NCBI GenBank assembly: GCA_944472155.2
Contig: OX235274.1
Span: 36,888,052-36,952,051 of the forward strand
Length of the DNA stretch: 64,000 bases
Direction of reading: 5' to 3'
Source of the DNA: Trichobilharzia szidati
Lineage: Eukaryota > Platyhelminthes > Trematoda > Strigeidida > Schistosomatidae
The notes beneath the pieces are model-generated. The model had not been told where the DNA came from. It worked only from the letters and a program-made list of their open reading frames with translations, and ran no database searches. Made by a program: the position numbers and the translations under genes. Of the stretch, positions 43,080 to 53,920 are shown one piece after another; the first letter of the stretch is position 1; each line of letters opens with the position of its first letter.

Positions 43080-43615
43080 CTAAGTAGCAAAGAAAAGACC
43101 TAAATGATGAAATAAAACAGATAGAAGAGGCGTTGGTGTTAAATAACTATCTCATAAAATTCATTAGGAAGATCGAACAAAGCCAAAATAAAAATAAAAA
43201 TAATTATGAAACTAGTAATGATAACACAAATAAGAGAGAATATATGTCATATACTGTTATACCATATAAGGAGGAGACATCTGAGACCCTACGCAGGATT
43301 ATTAATAAAGCAGGAATTAGGGTGGCATTCAAACCTACAAACTCACTCATAGATAAGCTCTGTAGGTTGAAAGACCCTGTTGACCCAATTAGACAAAATA
43401 ATATAATTTACAAAATACCCTGCAATGACTGTGAGGTCAACTACATAGGTCAAACTAGTAGGACAGGGTTAGTCACATTATCAGAACATAAGAATTTAGC
43501 TAAGGGAAGAATGGTTGACCCAGAGAAGATAAGTAATTTAGAAAAAAGCTCGGCAATTGCAATGCATGCATTAACACACAACCACACAATAGGGTGGGTG
43601 TTTTTGCCTTCGTTA
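43080..43615 (+). mobile_element. Type-B PLE fragment, head-to-head with the previous PLE
   Basis: Linker and endonuclease in plus orientation, ending at 43615 within the endonuclease, where unrelated sequence begins. Confidence 0.82.
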
Positions 43616-43759
43616 ATTGGACGAGAACTCCATCTTTTGGTGGAAACAAATTACGTTGTTATTAGATTAGATGGTTGGAGGCAGTCGTCAGGATACCTTG
43701 GATCTAGCTTTGGTGCTTGTCATCACCCTCCAGTCAACAAAGTATATCTGCAGTCTTAA
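43133..43759 (+). CDS. PLE linker and GIY-YIG endonuclease, fused to repeat sequence
   Basis: 208 aa. Linker LNNYLIKFIRKIEQ, asparagine-rich spacer, VIPYKEETSETLRRIINKAG, then zinc-binding-like IPCNDCEVNYIGQTSRTG (GIY-YIG core), LSEHKNLAKGRM and AIAMHALTHNHTIGW. The last about 50 residues (after HTIGW) come from non-coding R3-type sequence, so the natural C-terminus is lost. Confidence 0.82.
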   Translation: MVLNNYLIKFIRKIEQSQNKNKNNYETSNDNTNKREYMSYTVIPYKEETSETLRRIINKAGIRVAFKPTNSLIDKLCRLKDPVDPIRQNNIIYKIPCNDCEVNYIGQTSRTGLVTLSEHKNLAKGRMVDPEKISNLEKSSAIAMHALTHNHTIGWVFLPSLIGRELHLLVETNYVVIRLDGWRQSSGYLGSSFGACHHPPVNKVYLQS

Positions 43760-43890
43760 AGAGACTCATGTCCGTATCACCCAGTGCCGGGATTGCGACT
43801 CACTTCCTGTAGGACTGTGTTGGATAGAATTCAGTCTGCAACTAGAATCACAACACTAGTTACTACTCATTTTTAAATCAAAGTAAAGAG
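43665..43890. repeat. R3 SINE inverted pair
   Basis: Minus 3' half (agatggttggaggcagtcg, ttgcgactcacttcc) followed by a plus-oriented piece (gatagaattcagtctgca, cactagttacta). Confidence 0.55.
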
Positions 43891-43894
43891 ACTA

Positions 43895-44150
43895 TACTAC
43901 TAGGGAATTTTTAAATGAATGCAGCATGTCTAAACTGAGATGACGTTTAAATAAAGTGTGATGAGCGCAAATTATAACTAGTCTTAAAGTCACATGTTAA
44001 CCTTCCTTAACTAAAATGTCTACTTAGGTGTTCTGGAAAAAGTACTTTGCAGCGCTTTCATCATGTTGTCTGTTATTGGTGTTCTGCTAATTACTGACTA
44101 CTGCGTTCATTTAGCCTGTTGGCCAAACTGTTTTCAGGTGAATTTTGCAT
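43895..44150. other. No recognisable feature
   Basis: Nothing supported. Confidence 0.45.
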
Positions 44151-44154
44151 TTCT

Positions 44155-44545
44155 GATTGATCGATTGATTATGTTGAACCATAACGCTTGATCCGCGTTG
44201 AAATGTCGGCTCTTCGTACGAACGCTCCTAACTTGAAGTTATTTTAGTTAGTCGTGATTAAGAGTGGAATCCAGAGGACACAAATTTGGTCCTGTCTTGG
44301 ACTCGACAGCTATATGTGCCTGCCTTCCTTGTGATTGACAGTATCCTCATTGAGACTCGAACCTTAAGCCCATCCTTTCAAAAGTCAAAGTATTATCCAC
44401 AAAAGGTAACCCTCATGGTTCACATAGGCTGGAAGATAATATATTTTGCCGTTTGAAATGATGGGTGTCGGGTTTGAGTATCTTTCAATCAGAGCACCGC
44501 CACTTATTGGTGTTTGCATGTACATTTAGGAGACCAGTTGACATG
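44155..44545 (-). repeat. Sm-alpha-like SINE with decayed hammerhead
   Basis: Related along its length to 63590-64000. Minus strand: B-box remnant AAGGTTCGAGTCTC near 44350, then a hammerhead remnant at about 44268-44320 (CTGTCGA, GTCC/GGAC stem II, CAAA, GTCC and TGGATTCC of stem I). The Sm-alpha family of schistosomes has this layout. Confidence 0.68.
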
Positions 44546-44817
44546 CTAGTCACCACAAACCTAAACATTTTCTGTGTTAAGTTTAATTTTACAACTATCA
44601 CAATTAATTAACTGACTTCAGAGAAAGTGTACGCCGAAGTTTCAGAGTTGTAGGCATACAAATTGCGGTGTTGTCTACCTTCATATATTCGACATATATA
44701 CAAGCATTTAGTCGTGAAAGCCATAACAGGAAATCAGGTTTATGCAAACAAAAACATTCAATCTACCGTGTCCTAAAATAACTAATTCTCCATTTTGCTA
44801 GAATCAAATAAAATAGT

Positions 44818-45345
44818 ATCTTTTAGAGAACTATTGAAAACTAGGGATTACTAGACAGATGCTTCGTCCTAGTCTGGGACTCTTCCAAAACGCAAACACA
44901 CCGGAGTCCCAGCCCAGGACGTCCCAGTTACCAGGTGAGCTCGTATACCATCCAGCCACTGGGACGCGGCTCAATGACCAACCCATGAGTTGCAGCCTCT
45001 GTGAATTCGTGATAAATATATAGTGTGACGACCAGCCTATGTAATCGGTGATCATTTGTCCTAATACCCAGCCCGATGGATTCCATTAGTCAGGACTTTT
45101 CACTAGAACTTCAGGAAACTCCCCCCTGTAACCAGTCACTAGGATGCATTAGATTAATTTTCAAGAGTTGACTTGTAGGGATTCGGTTGATATCATTAAG
45201 AGAACCATTGAGAATCAGGGAGTACTGGACAGCTGTTTCACCCCAATAGTTTGAGACTCATAGGCAGTACTCACTCACCAGATTTCGAACCCAGAACCCT
45301 CCTTTACAAGGCAAACTGGCTCGTATACCATTCAGACACTGACAC
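44818..45345 (-). repeat. R1 SINE head-to-tail dimer
   Basis: Two minus-oriented units in tandem (44818-45160 and 45160-45345), each with B-box remnant and hammerhead segment (GTCCCAG...GGACGAA in the first). Tandem units linked through cttgaaaat resemble the join at 20190. Confidence 0.78.
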
Positions 45346-45497
45346 CAAACTCAAAGAAACAAAATACATGAAAAGACTAAAAACAAAGTGGTGAAATAAA
45401 TAGAAATCAGTAAAAGACTAGAAAAGAATCATCCTAGAACTCATTTAACGAATCAAGTGTACTTACTCTTAGTGCATAGCAGAATAAGATAAGACTG

Positions 45498-45535
45498 GTG
45501 TTTCGTCCTTTTTGGGACTCTCCAGGCAAACTCAC
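45498..45535 (-). ncRNA. Hammerhead-like remnant in CR1 3' region
   Basis: Minus: CTGGAGA, stem II GTCC/GGAC around CAAAAA, then GAAACACCAGTC. The core has A-to-G at one position and stem I pairing is not evident. Confidence 0.35.
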
Positions 45536-45703
45536 CTCTATTGTCTAGGGGTATTGATCATCCCTGTTAGTGTTAGTATGGGCTTTCTGTTAGCTTCAGA
45601 AACTACTTGCTCACTCTGGTATTCACTCATTACAGTACCAGTAGATTTAGGAAATACGTGTCCAGTTTACAATTTATTTAGGATAGTAGGCTATATGCTT
45701 GTG

Positions 45704-45886
45704 TTAATCATTTCGATTTGTTGCACACAGGAGGTCCAATCTCGCCTTGAATGAATCAACGGATGGCGCTGATATGACGTGTTCCAGTAGGGAGTTCCAA
45801 TGGTTCACAACCCGATGCGAAAAACGGATCTCCAGACGCAGACGATTCGACCGTGGTTTTTGAACCTTGAGGTGATGCCCTCGCAA
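45704..45886 (-). pseudogene. CR1 C-terminal tail
   Basis: 60 aa: RLEIRFSHRVVNHWNSLLEH, SAPSVDSFKARLDLLCA. This is the conserved end of CR1-type proteins. Sequence upstream in the same frame (LSYEERLSRLGLFPLSYRRL) links it to the RT across the frameshift near 46050. Confidence 0.85.
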
Positions 45887-46025
45887 TTGGTTGGTGCTAG
45901 AAGGAAGAAATAAATTAGATAAATTAGCTCCAAAATCATTTCTTAGGATACGGTATGCTAGTATTAGATCACCCCTAAGTCGTCTGTATGACAGTGGAAA
46001 TAAACCCAGTCGACTTAACCTCTCC

Positions 46026-47483
46026 TCATATGAGAGGGTTGAGAAACCTCTTTATTAGCTTAGTTCCTACTCTTTGCACCCTTTCTAATAAGTCTATTTC
46101 GTATTTGAAACACGGGCTCGCTGCCTGGACCCCATATTCCAAATGAGGTCTGATATAAGTCGGATATAATATACGAAATATTTCAGCGTCAAAATTCGCA
46201 AAAGCCTTGCGTATGGCCCATAATATTGGAAAACCCTTAGTGGCTGCAGCTCTACAGTTTGTTGCTGTTTTCAAGTCATGCTGCACAACCACTCCCAAGT
46301 CCTTGTACTCAGTGACCACTGGGAGAGTAATGCCATTCATTGAGTAATTGTGCACGTGACTATGAGATACTTGCATAACTACACTCTCGCTTAAGTTAAT
46401 CTCCAAGGCCCACTGCTTACACCAATCACTTAACAAGTTTAAATCTTCCTGCAAAGCAAGTTGATCACTGTCATCGTGTAAAGCCCTCCATATCTTGACG
46501 TCATCAGCAAACAGTAAGCAGGATGACTTAACTACCGATGGAATCTCATTAACATAAATCAGGAAAAGAAGTGGGCCTAGAATTGTGCCCTGAGGAACGC
46601 TACTCTTAACCGATTCCCATGTTGATAAAACCCCCTTAACTCGTACTCTTTGTCTTCTGTCCTTTAGAAAGTCTTGAATCCAGTCGTGAACCACTTTATT
46701 GATTCCCAGACTACCTAACTTTACTAGAAGACCTGAATGAGAAACCCTGTCAAACGCCTTGCTAAGGTCGATGAATATGGCATCCACCGGTATATTAGCA
46801 TCAGCTGAGCTTGCCCAACTTTCTCTGGCCAAAAGAAGGTTGGTCAAGCGAGAATGACCTGCTCTAAAACCATGCTGTTCCACAGCAAAAAGTTCGTTCC
46901 CTTCAATGAACTGAATGATAGCATCACGAATTATTCTTTCTAGTAGTTTAACAATAATACTGTTTAAACTAACAGGACGATAGTTCTGAACTAAGTTTCT
47001 AGATCCGGTTTTGAAGACCGGACTAATGATGGCATCTCTCCAGTCTCTTGGACATTTAGACTGGTCCAGAGACATATTGAAGATTGCCAACAATGGCTCG
47101 GCTATGTTTTCAGTCAATGCTGATAATATACGTGGGTGGAGTTCATCAGGTCCACTGGACTTACCAGGATTGAGCCTTAGAAGCCACTTTAGGACAGTAT
47201 CCTTTCCAATGTATAAGGGTGCCATTTTCAAGTTACCTTCTGGAAAAGTTACAAAGCTGGTATCAATATTATCAGAGAATACTTGACTAAAGTGCTTGGA
47301 CAAAGCCTCAGCCTTAGTCAAGTTATCCTCAGCCATGTTTGTCTGGTCATCTTCAAGCATAAGAGGTGGGATAGCATCACTCTTACGTGTTCTTCTCTTG
47401 ATATATGAGAAGAGTCTTTTTGGGCAGCCTGGTGAACTTTTAACTAACTGGGTTTCGTAAACTATCCTTGACTGGTGAATCAA
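46026..47483 (-). CDS. CR1-clade reverse transcriptase
   Basis: 485 aa without a stop, the longest open frame in the window. LNPGKSSGPDELHPRIL, NYRPVSLNSIIVKLLERII, VEQHGFRAGHS, IDAIFIDLSKAFDRVSH-like motif 2 (first catalytic Asp), SSVPQGTILGPLLFLIYVNE, and the catalytic box CLLFADDVKIWR. Then LNLLSDWCKQWALEINLSES (primer-grip side) and thumb LGVVVQHD. The frame extends upstream past 47483 without a Met to a TAA near 47549, so the start is truncation-defined. Codons look intact, suggesting a fairly young copy. Confidence 0.92.
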   Translation of the reverse strand: MIHQSRIVYETQLVKSSPGCPKRLFSYIKRRTRKSDAIPPLMLEDDQTNMAEDNLTKAEALSKHFSQVFSDNIDTSFVTFPEGNLKMAPLYIGKDTVLKWLLRLNPGKSSGPDELHPRILSALTENIAEPLLAIFNMSLDQSKCPRDWRDAIISPVFKTGSRNLVQNYRPVSLNSIIVKLLERIIRDAIIQFIEGNELFAVEQHGFRAGHSRLTNLLLARESWASSADANIPVDAIFIDLSKAFDRVSHSGLLVKLGSLGINKVVHDWIQDFLKDRRQRVRVKGVLSTWESVKSSVPQGTILGPLLFLIYVNEIPSVVKSSCLLFADDVKIWRALHDDSDQLALQEDLNLLSDWCKQWALEINLSESVVMQVSHSHVHNYSMNGITLPVVTEYKDLGVVVQHDLKTATNCRAAATKGFPILWAIRKAFANFDAEIFRILYPTYIRPHLEYGVQAASPCFKYEIDLLERVQRVGTKLIKRFLNPLI

Positions 47484-47546
47484 AGTTTTACACTGGTTTC
47501 TGGTTTCACAGTATTTCAGCCGGAACTGCTGTAGCCCAGTCCATTA

Positions 47547-48115
47547 AACTTATTTCTAGTATATAAATACTCAACTTTCTTATATTGATTTTTATTTTAA
47601 AAAACTGTTTATGCAATTACGGTTTCCTCATGCTTGTACTTTCCTAGTTGTCTTTTTTAATTTACAAAAGTATTTATTTAAATGAAGACAAATTTCCAGA
47701 AATAAATTTTTGTCAAGTTTTTCTTTCCATAAATTTTCTCATCATGCTAAAATTAAAATAAGTTGTAACACAAATCTCAACAATACTTAACACTACAAGT
47801 ATAAATAGCATGCTTCCTGAATTATTACTAAAAAGGGATTATAGAATAAGAATTTTTTCTTGATACAATAGTTTAAAGTGAATGGACATTGTCAAGGAAC
47901 TTAACCCTAAGTTCATATTATTTGCGAAGACGCTCCGAATCGACAATTATACAAGGTACGATTATCGACTTTAACTCCAAAACACAAGAACCAACAAGAA
48001 ATTGTATTGTTCGGCAGTTAAATTCATTATCCTACAAAGTCTATAAACGAATATTTTACAAGGAATGTATTGTACTTTTATTCATATTCTTTCGTCTTCT
48101 TCCAACTTGTACACA
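47547..48115. other. No recognisable feature
   Basis: AT-rich, no motif. Confidence 0.5.
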
Positions 48116-48116
48116 C

Positions 48117-48450
48117 GATTGAATCATTCGCGACTTCGAGTTGCCCGCCAGTGGCGACCAAGGTCAATGAGTGAACGTTCAATGTTCACGTTCATTTACT
48201 GACATTCTAATAGAACCTGAGTCTCCAATGGGGTACTTTAGCGGTTCGCGGATAGAATGTTCGCTGGCGCTTTACGTAGTCCACGGTTTGATTCCTGATT
48301 CCCACCGATGCACTCCGAAACCTCTGGTAAGGACGGAAGGTTAGAAGTATGGCTAGCGAACCCATCTCGTTAAAACAGAGAACAACACCTCTGACACTGA
48401 AACTTCGAAGCTCACGCTTCAAGCCTTGTTTTCCAAGGGAATACAAAAAG
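48117..48450 (+). repeat. Sm-alpha-like end plus R2b-like SINE
   Basis: Bases 48117-48230 match the minus strand of 63890-64000 (gaatcattcgcg, ttcgagttgccc). Bases 48235-48450 carry a decayed tRNA-like head (B-box-like GGTTTGATTCC) and an R2b-like body. Confidence 0.58.
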
Positions 48451-48930
48451 AATCACCAAAAAAAGTTTATTTGATTTACTCACGAATCAAACTGTTAAGT
48501 GGTTTGGAATGTTTTGCAAAAAGGAATTTAGAAACACTGGGCAACTACAGACAGAAGTCATTCAGTTTACCAGAATGAATTATTAAGTACACGTCTACAC
48601 ACCTTGTGTTTTGCTACAAGATTCATCAGAGGAACAAGATTTCCATGGCTGAAAAGCAGTTTGCAGAGTAGCAAACAACAAGTTCTCATAAATAGTGGTA
48701 TGGACGAGAATTATTCAACCAGTGATCATCACCCATCCTTGTAAATATTTTATGTGAGTAGCTAATTTTTAAGGTTTTTTTTATTGAGTTTTCATTTGTC
48801 AGACAATGAGGCCAATGGAATACATATCTAGTTAATTATTTCTTAAGATTGTGATTCTGAATACTGAAATGTGAACAACACTAGAAGTTGATAACAGTTA
48901 ATTTTAGGTATATATACGTTCATACCAAGT
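48451..48930. other. No recognisable feature
   Basis: Nothing supported. Confidence 0.45.
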
Positions 48931-48991
48931 TGACGTTTAATAGTTTGAAAAAAATTTGGGCATTGGATATATTTTCAAAAGAATGGATACT

Positions 48992-49032
48992 GAACAAAGA
49001 GTACTCTTTTCGATAACTTCATCATCAGGCTC
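48992..49032 (-). ncRNA. Hammerhead-like motif, type A
   Basis: Stem I GAGC/GTTC, core CTGATGA, extra T, two-pair stem II (GA/TC), GAAA, stem III AAGA with TCTT (one mismatch-free helix), cleavage triplet TTT. Confidence 0.45.
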
Positions 49033-49220
49033 TACAGTTATATATCCATCCATAATAGTGAATGAATTAGTGTTATGAACAGCATTAATGTTTAAATAAT
49101 ATCGAATCAATAATATTGATAGATTACAGCTGAACGGCATCAACATAAAATAAACTGAATGTCAGAAAAAATAGGCAAGATGATATTATAGTTTCATGAA
49201 TTTCTAGTCTCTACTGAAGG

Positions 49221-49517
49221 TCAGGGCAGTAGTAGGGTCTGGACTTGCTTCTTTTGAACACAGAGCACTGGTTGTTTGAGGCGAATTGCAATAGCCTCTC
49301 CTGTTTGGAGCATGCGGGGCTTCGATGATTTTGGCAATTTATTAGGCACTCGATATGTTATAGAGAAGGATTCTTCCACGCTGGCTTTGTGACCGGTTTG
49401 CACCAGATGGTTCAATATCGAGCTGTTAATACTTTTAACTACACCTTTACTTAGCCATAGAGGGAGATGTTCTCGAGCACGAAAAATCAAGTTCCTAGAA
49501 AAGCACTCAATAAGCAC
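49221..49517 (-). CDS. PLE endonuclease C-terminus
   Basis: 98 aa: LIFRAREHLPLWLSKGVVK, SILNHLVQTGHKASVEESFS, TYRVPNKLPKSSKPRMLQT, LCVQKKQVQTLLLP. The GIY-YIG core itself is upstream of the truncation, so this is only the domain's end. Confidence 0.82.
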   Translation of the reverse strand: MLIECFSRNLIFRAREHLPLWLSKGVVKSINSSILNHLVQTGHKASVEESFSITYRVPNKLPKSSKPRMLQTGEAIAIRLKQPVLCVQKKQVQTLLLP

Positions 49518-49519
49518 AA

Positions 49520-49865
49520 AATCAGAGTTTTCTTTAAAGCGTCAGACACACTAAAAAGGCAATCTTGTCCATGTAAAGGACCAAATTCCAAAGGATTCAA
49601 AATACAACTGTGTCTACAAAACAAAATGCCTGCAATGTGATGTGATATACATAGGACAAACTTCGTCAGAGAGAATGCAATATCAGAAGAAATGAGTACC
49701 GCAGAGCTTCTATTCGACCACTGAGAAATCCAGTGGAACTAGAAAAGCTTGAAAAATCGTCAGAATAAGACCACAAAACAATACTGAAATCATCCAGATG
49801 AAACTTTAGGAAATTACAGATCACATCTTCAAAAAGAAAATTCTTTGCAGCAACGCAACGCTAAG
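49520..49865 (+). pseudogene. Type-F PLE endonuclease fragment
   Basis: In one frame NYNCVYKTKCLQCDVIYIGQ gives the CxxC and YIG motifs, then frameshift. Later RNPVELEKLEKSS matches 35095-35150. Confidence 0.72.
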
Positions 49866-50280
49866 AGTAGTGTTCTCTAGTCGTTCATTGATCTTAAGAA
49901 GCCTTAAGGAAAAACTCTCGCATCTGGCCACTAATATGTGCATATATCAGTTCACCTGTTGCTGTAGAGCCAGATACATTGGTCATTCGATGCGTATCCT
50001 GTCCAAAAAGGTTCAAGAACACTGTCCCGCATGGCTACAAAAAGGTAATAGTGGTTGTATAAGGAATGCGATAATCGAACATCTCATCAAACAACACTGG
50101 TCATTCCATCTCAACAAACGCCACCTCCTTCAGATTGAAAAACAGCGTACCAAAGGCAATACGCTTTATTCTCCTTTGAATTTCTGAAGCCTTAACCATT
50201 CAGTTTGAGAAACCAGAGCTATGCATGCAAAAGAAAATCATCTAACCACTTCTACTATCATGGTAACAACGGTGTTGACT
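49866..50280 (+). mobile_element. Type-E PLE endonuclease fragment
   Basis: Frame 49870-50187 (105 aa) has MCIYQFTCCCRARYIGHSMR, KVQEHCPAWLQKGN and IIEHLIKQH. A frameshift near 50110 precedes the C-terminal LCMQKKII-like end near 50240. Confidence 0.8.
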
Positions 50281-50284
50281 TCTA

Positions 50285-50905
50285 CTGACTTGATGCTTCT
50301 AGGCTTTTCTTCTTTTTCTAACTCGTTATAACGTTTGCAATTTTTAGAACTCTTACATAATTCCATAATTTCCCTTGTTTCTATGTTCATCCTAATCCCA
50401 AATCACTCTTAACACAACTCATCTTTTTATGAAACTCTGTTACGCTTATTTAACTTCTCTTTTATGTTGAATAAAGGTAATAACCGTGTTTTTCGACAAC
50501 ACATCACCACTACCCTCTTGCGTATGTTCACCCCCCCCTCTAGTTACAATTTGATTATTCATCACATTTTGAAAGCATTTAGTTCCCTTTATAAGTTTCT
50601 GCAACATAATAAGAAAACGTAGTCTTTCTGTAACGTGTAATGTATTTGCGCAACACATTTCAGACATTCTGATCACACACGTACTTGTCATAAACAGTTT
50701 TATTGAAGGCGAGAAGACATTTATGAATCATTACAATACCGGTCAGATTGTGTACAGATCAAGGTCACAAATAATGGATGGAAAGATGACACAAAGGTGT
50801 GGTTAAGAAAGAAAAATCAAAGCAAAGAAGGGGTTGAAAATATTATTATGAAGTAAATTGATCCTTGGTTCTAAATTGGATTACCAAGGTAGGTTCAAAG
50901 TAATA
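50285..50905. other. No recognisable feature
   Basis: Unassigned AT-rich sequence. Confidence 0.45.
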
Positions 50906-50909
50906 ACAA

Positions 50910-51690
50910 ATAACTTATATGGTCAAGGCTTCAGCGAATTTAAGTATGTGACCCAACCTTATTTCATATATGGGCTTAAAGGCATTGTTGAAATCAACCT
51001 TATGACCCGTCTCTATAATGTGCTTCTCTATGGATGAAGTTGGACATCTATTTCCGGGATCAATTGTATCTGGCAAGTTTCTTTGTCGTTGCAGACACTT
51101 TGGAATATGTTCTGTAGCGCTAACCTGTTGGGACCGATGGGTCCTCCCTATGTAGGTGTGGACACACATACATATAAATTGATAAACACAGTGAGATGTG
51201 ACACTATCATCCGGATACTGTGAGGGCTTACAGGACAGCATAGTTCTCGTTTTCTCTATGAAGATAAGTTTTAACTGCATAGTAAGTTCTATTAATTGCC
51301 ACCTTGAGTCTCTGTTCATTGACCAGATTTTGTCGATCACCCCTGAACGGCAAAGATATATAAACATCCATTTTGGGAGTTGATTGAACTGGTAGAGCTC
51401 TTTGGTTGACACTTCCACAACGCTTCGTGAATCTTAGTGGGTAATTGTCATCTAACAATATTTCAGTAAGGTGTTTTCTTTCTTCTTCACTTGTGTTTGC
51501 AGTACATATACGGCGAATGTGTTTGAACAAGCACTTAACCAACACCTTTTTATAATGGAATGGACAGAAGCTATGATAATTTAGATACTGTCCTGTCCAT
51601 GTGGACTTTCTGTAGACAGATCGTTTAACCGACCCATGTTCTCGGTGGGCTGTGTTGCGTAAATACATTATACGTTTCACATAAACTACT
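50910..51690 (-). mobile_element. PLE linker and endonuclease fragment
   Basis: Two overlapping frames on the minus strand. Frame 51228-51680: STWTGQYLNYHSFCPFHYKK, LDDNYPLRFTKRC, DVYISLPFRGDRQNLV. Frame 50915-51418: CVYQFICMCVHTYIGRTHRS, SSIEKHIIETGHKVDFNNAF, ILKFAEALTI. The frameshift falls near 51250. The Y-IG core is present. Confidence 0.82.
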
Positions 51691-51814
51691 TCTTATGGTA
51701 TTGTCGAAACTCATCACATTTTTGAAATGTCCTGAAAACATTACCCTTAAATAATTTTTATTCATTGTCAGACAAACCTAATGTACACACAAACACATAT
51801 ACAAAAATAAGTGT

Positions 51815-52123
51815 ATGTACAATGCTGCATGCCAAGTAATCCACCACGAGAAACTTACGGAATCCTTCGAAGTGAGGACAGGAGTAAGACAAGGCTGCCT
51901 ACTATCGCCAATGATTTTCCTGGCTGCAGTAGACTGGATAATGCAACAGACGGCGGGCAGCGAGGAAAGAGGCATAGAATGGACCCACACAAAAAACTTG
52001 GAGGATCTGGACTTCGCCGATGATATATGTCTGATTTCCCATAAACTGGAAGATAGGCAAGCGAAAAGCAACAAGTTCGCAGAAGAAAGCATCAAAGAAA
52101 GGACTTCAGGTGAACATAGATAA
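51815..52123 (+). pseudogene. RTE palm frame with intact FADD box
   Basis: 102 aa. [48 protein letters not shown]. Closest in the window to 41170-41832. Confidence 0.85.
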
Positions 52124-52833
52124 AACAGAGGTGATGAAGATTCCTGGACAAGAACAACAACAGACAACAATCAGCATAAATTGGAGGAACCTGGAAGAAA
52201 CAACCTCTTTTACCTACCTGGGAAGCATCATTTCAACTACAGTCTGGTGGAACTGACGACGATATCAAAGCAGGAATCGGAAAAGCAAGACAAACTTTCA
52301 CTACTCTCAAGTCTGTGTGGAGGTCAACAGCACTCAGTATGAAAATGAAAATAAGATCCAGATTTTCAACCACAATGTGAAGTCAGTGCTACTATACGGA
52401 TCATAGACTTGGCCAGCGCGTCATAAAGAGCATCTCAAACAAACTACAGACCTTCATTAACATTTGTCTTCGCTCAATACTCAAGATCAGATGGCCAGAA
52501 TAGATCAGCAACAGAGATATCTGGGAGTGAACCAACCAGGAACCGGTTGTGAAACAAATATGCAGGAAGAGATGGAGATGGATTGGCCATACTCTTAGGA
52601 AACCATCAAGTGACATCACTAGACAAGCCATTGCTCGAGTGGAACCTCACCGATTGGGAAGCGGCGAGTTGGTCTTCCAAGGTTGACGTGGAGGAGGTCA
52701 TGTGAAGAGGAGATGAAAGCGTGTGGGAAGACTTGGAGCCAGGTGAAGACTCTAGCAGAGAACCGAGCGCAATAGAGACGCATGGCTGAAGCCCTATGTT
52801 CCTCTAGGAATTAAAGGAAATAATAATAATAAT
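51826..52833 (+). mobile_element. RTE (SR2-like) insertion
   Basis: Starts in the palm ([20 protein letters not shown]), keeps [18 protein letters not shown], and ends with the C-terminal tail and (AAT)n at 52820-52833. No clear target-site duplication. Frameshifts after about 52085. Confidence 0.88.
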
Positions 52834-52900
52834 TGCGATTTTACAGCTGAGTGAATGAATTCGCCGCAGAAAAGAGACTACTCCTCTCTGAACCACTACG

Positions 52901-53370
52901 TGTTTTGTTTCTAGAAAGAATTCTCACAGACATAAACAAAACTAAATTAATCCTTTTTTAATATCATTAAGAAAAATCTAATTTTCCTTTCCTTAGACTC
53001 AGGGGGATACACAAAGATTGTTTTCCGTCTGGTAAGAAGTGCGTATTAACAAGATTTTGAAAATCCATACACGATTTCCTCAGAAATATTTTCCTAGCGG
53101 AAGGGATATGAAAATGAATATTCGCTTTATTATATGAGCTTCTATGGAATAAAAACACGACACACAACTCTAAATCATACGTATTTCCGAGAGGAAAAAA
53201 ACATCCTTGGTTTAACTACGTAATTAGTATCATCAAAATATTTGCTTAATTTTAAAGATGATCTGATTCTGAGCCAAATAATTCTGTTTAAAATTTACGA
53301 ATATTTGAATACTATAGAACGTAATCTATTTCGATAGTTTGATACATTGTGGTTTAAAGTAATAACAATG
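52901..53370. other. No recognisable feature
   Basis: Nothing supported. Confidence 0.45.
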
Positions 53371-53374
53371 GTTC

Positions 53375-53920
53375 CTAGTCTGATCATGAGCTGTTTTGTC
53401 CCAGTTTGGGGCTGTTTAGAAGTAACTTTTCACAAGGGTTTGAACCCAGGAACTTCCGGTAACAAGGCAATTCAATGACCATTCAGCCACTAAGATCCTA
53501 CCTAGCTGTTCATAAATTCTAAATTCTACCGATTGTGATGCTCGCTAGTGACTGCCTACAGGAAAAAGTTTCCTGGAGTTCTAGTGAGAAGTCGTGACCC
53601 CTGGGATCCACCATGTCGAGCATGAGGACATATACTCACCGGTGACAATGGGTGGTGGTAGTGCTAAAATCAAAGTCTGGTAGAAGTTGGAATTCGTGGG
53701 TTGGGAGTTGAAACGGTTCCCAGTGTCAGAATGGTCTGTGAGCTTCCCTTGCAACCGGAGAGTTCTGGATTCGAACCTCGGTGGGTGAGTACTGATGAAG
53801 ACTCCCAAAGTAGGACAAAATGCGCTTATTACCCCCTGGTGGTTTTGCAGTAGCTTTCTAAGTGATGTCTGCTTGTGATCAAACTTGGAACCAAACAAAT
53901 TCCTACAAACTAAATCTTGA
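53375..53920. repeat. R1 SINE inverted pair
   Basis: Minus piece 53375-53560 and near-full plus unit 53560-53920. The plus unit has B box GATTCGAACCTC and a hammerhead segment at about 53788-53835 (CTGATGA, CTCC/GGAC-like stem II, AAAA in place of GAAA), so the ribozyme is dead. Confidence 0.75.

Larger units (their letters stand above)
45490..47546 (-). mobile_element. CR1-clade LINE (SR1-like), 5'-truncated
   Basis: Two kilobases on the minus strand: reverse transcriptase, a C-terminal tail with VVNHWNSLL and VDSFKARLD typical of the CR1/Jockey group, then a 3' UTR. 5' truncation falls before FRLKYCETRNQC near 47540, where an in-frame TAA precedes. One frameshift (an extra A near 46050) separates the RT frame from the tail. 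No endonuclease domain remains. The 3' boundary is uncertain. Confidence 0.88.
48935..49517 (-). mobile_element. Type-A PLE, 5'-truncated
   Basis: Terminal hammerhead-like motif at 48992-49032 (GAGC with GTTC stem I, CTGATGA plus T, GAAA) and endonuclease end 49221-49517. Confidence 0.84.
51770..52900. mobile_element. Type-E PLE terminal sequence split by an RTE
   Basis: acaaacctaatgtacacacaaaca...tgtacaatg (51770-51825) and gcgattttacagctgag...gaattcgccg (52834-52900) together match the continuous type-E terminus at 14858-14950. The RTE lies between. Confidence 0.75.

Noticed and set aside
53581..53898. 105-aa minus open frame
   Set aside because: Antisense of an R1 SINE unit, no coding features.
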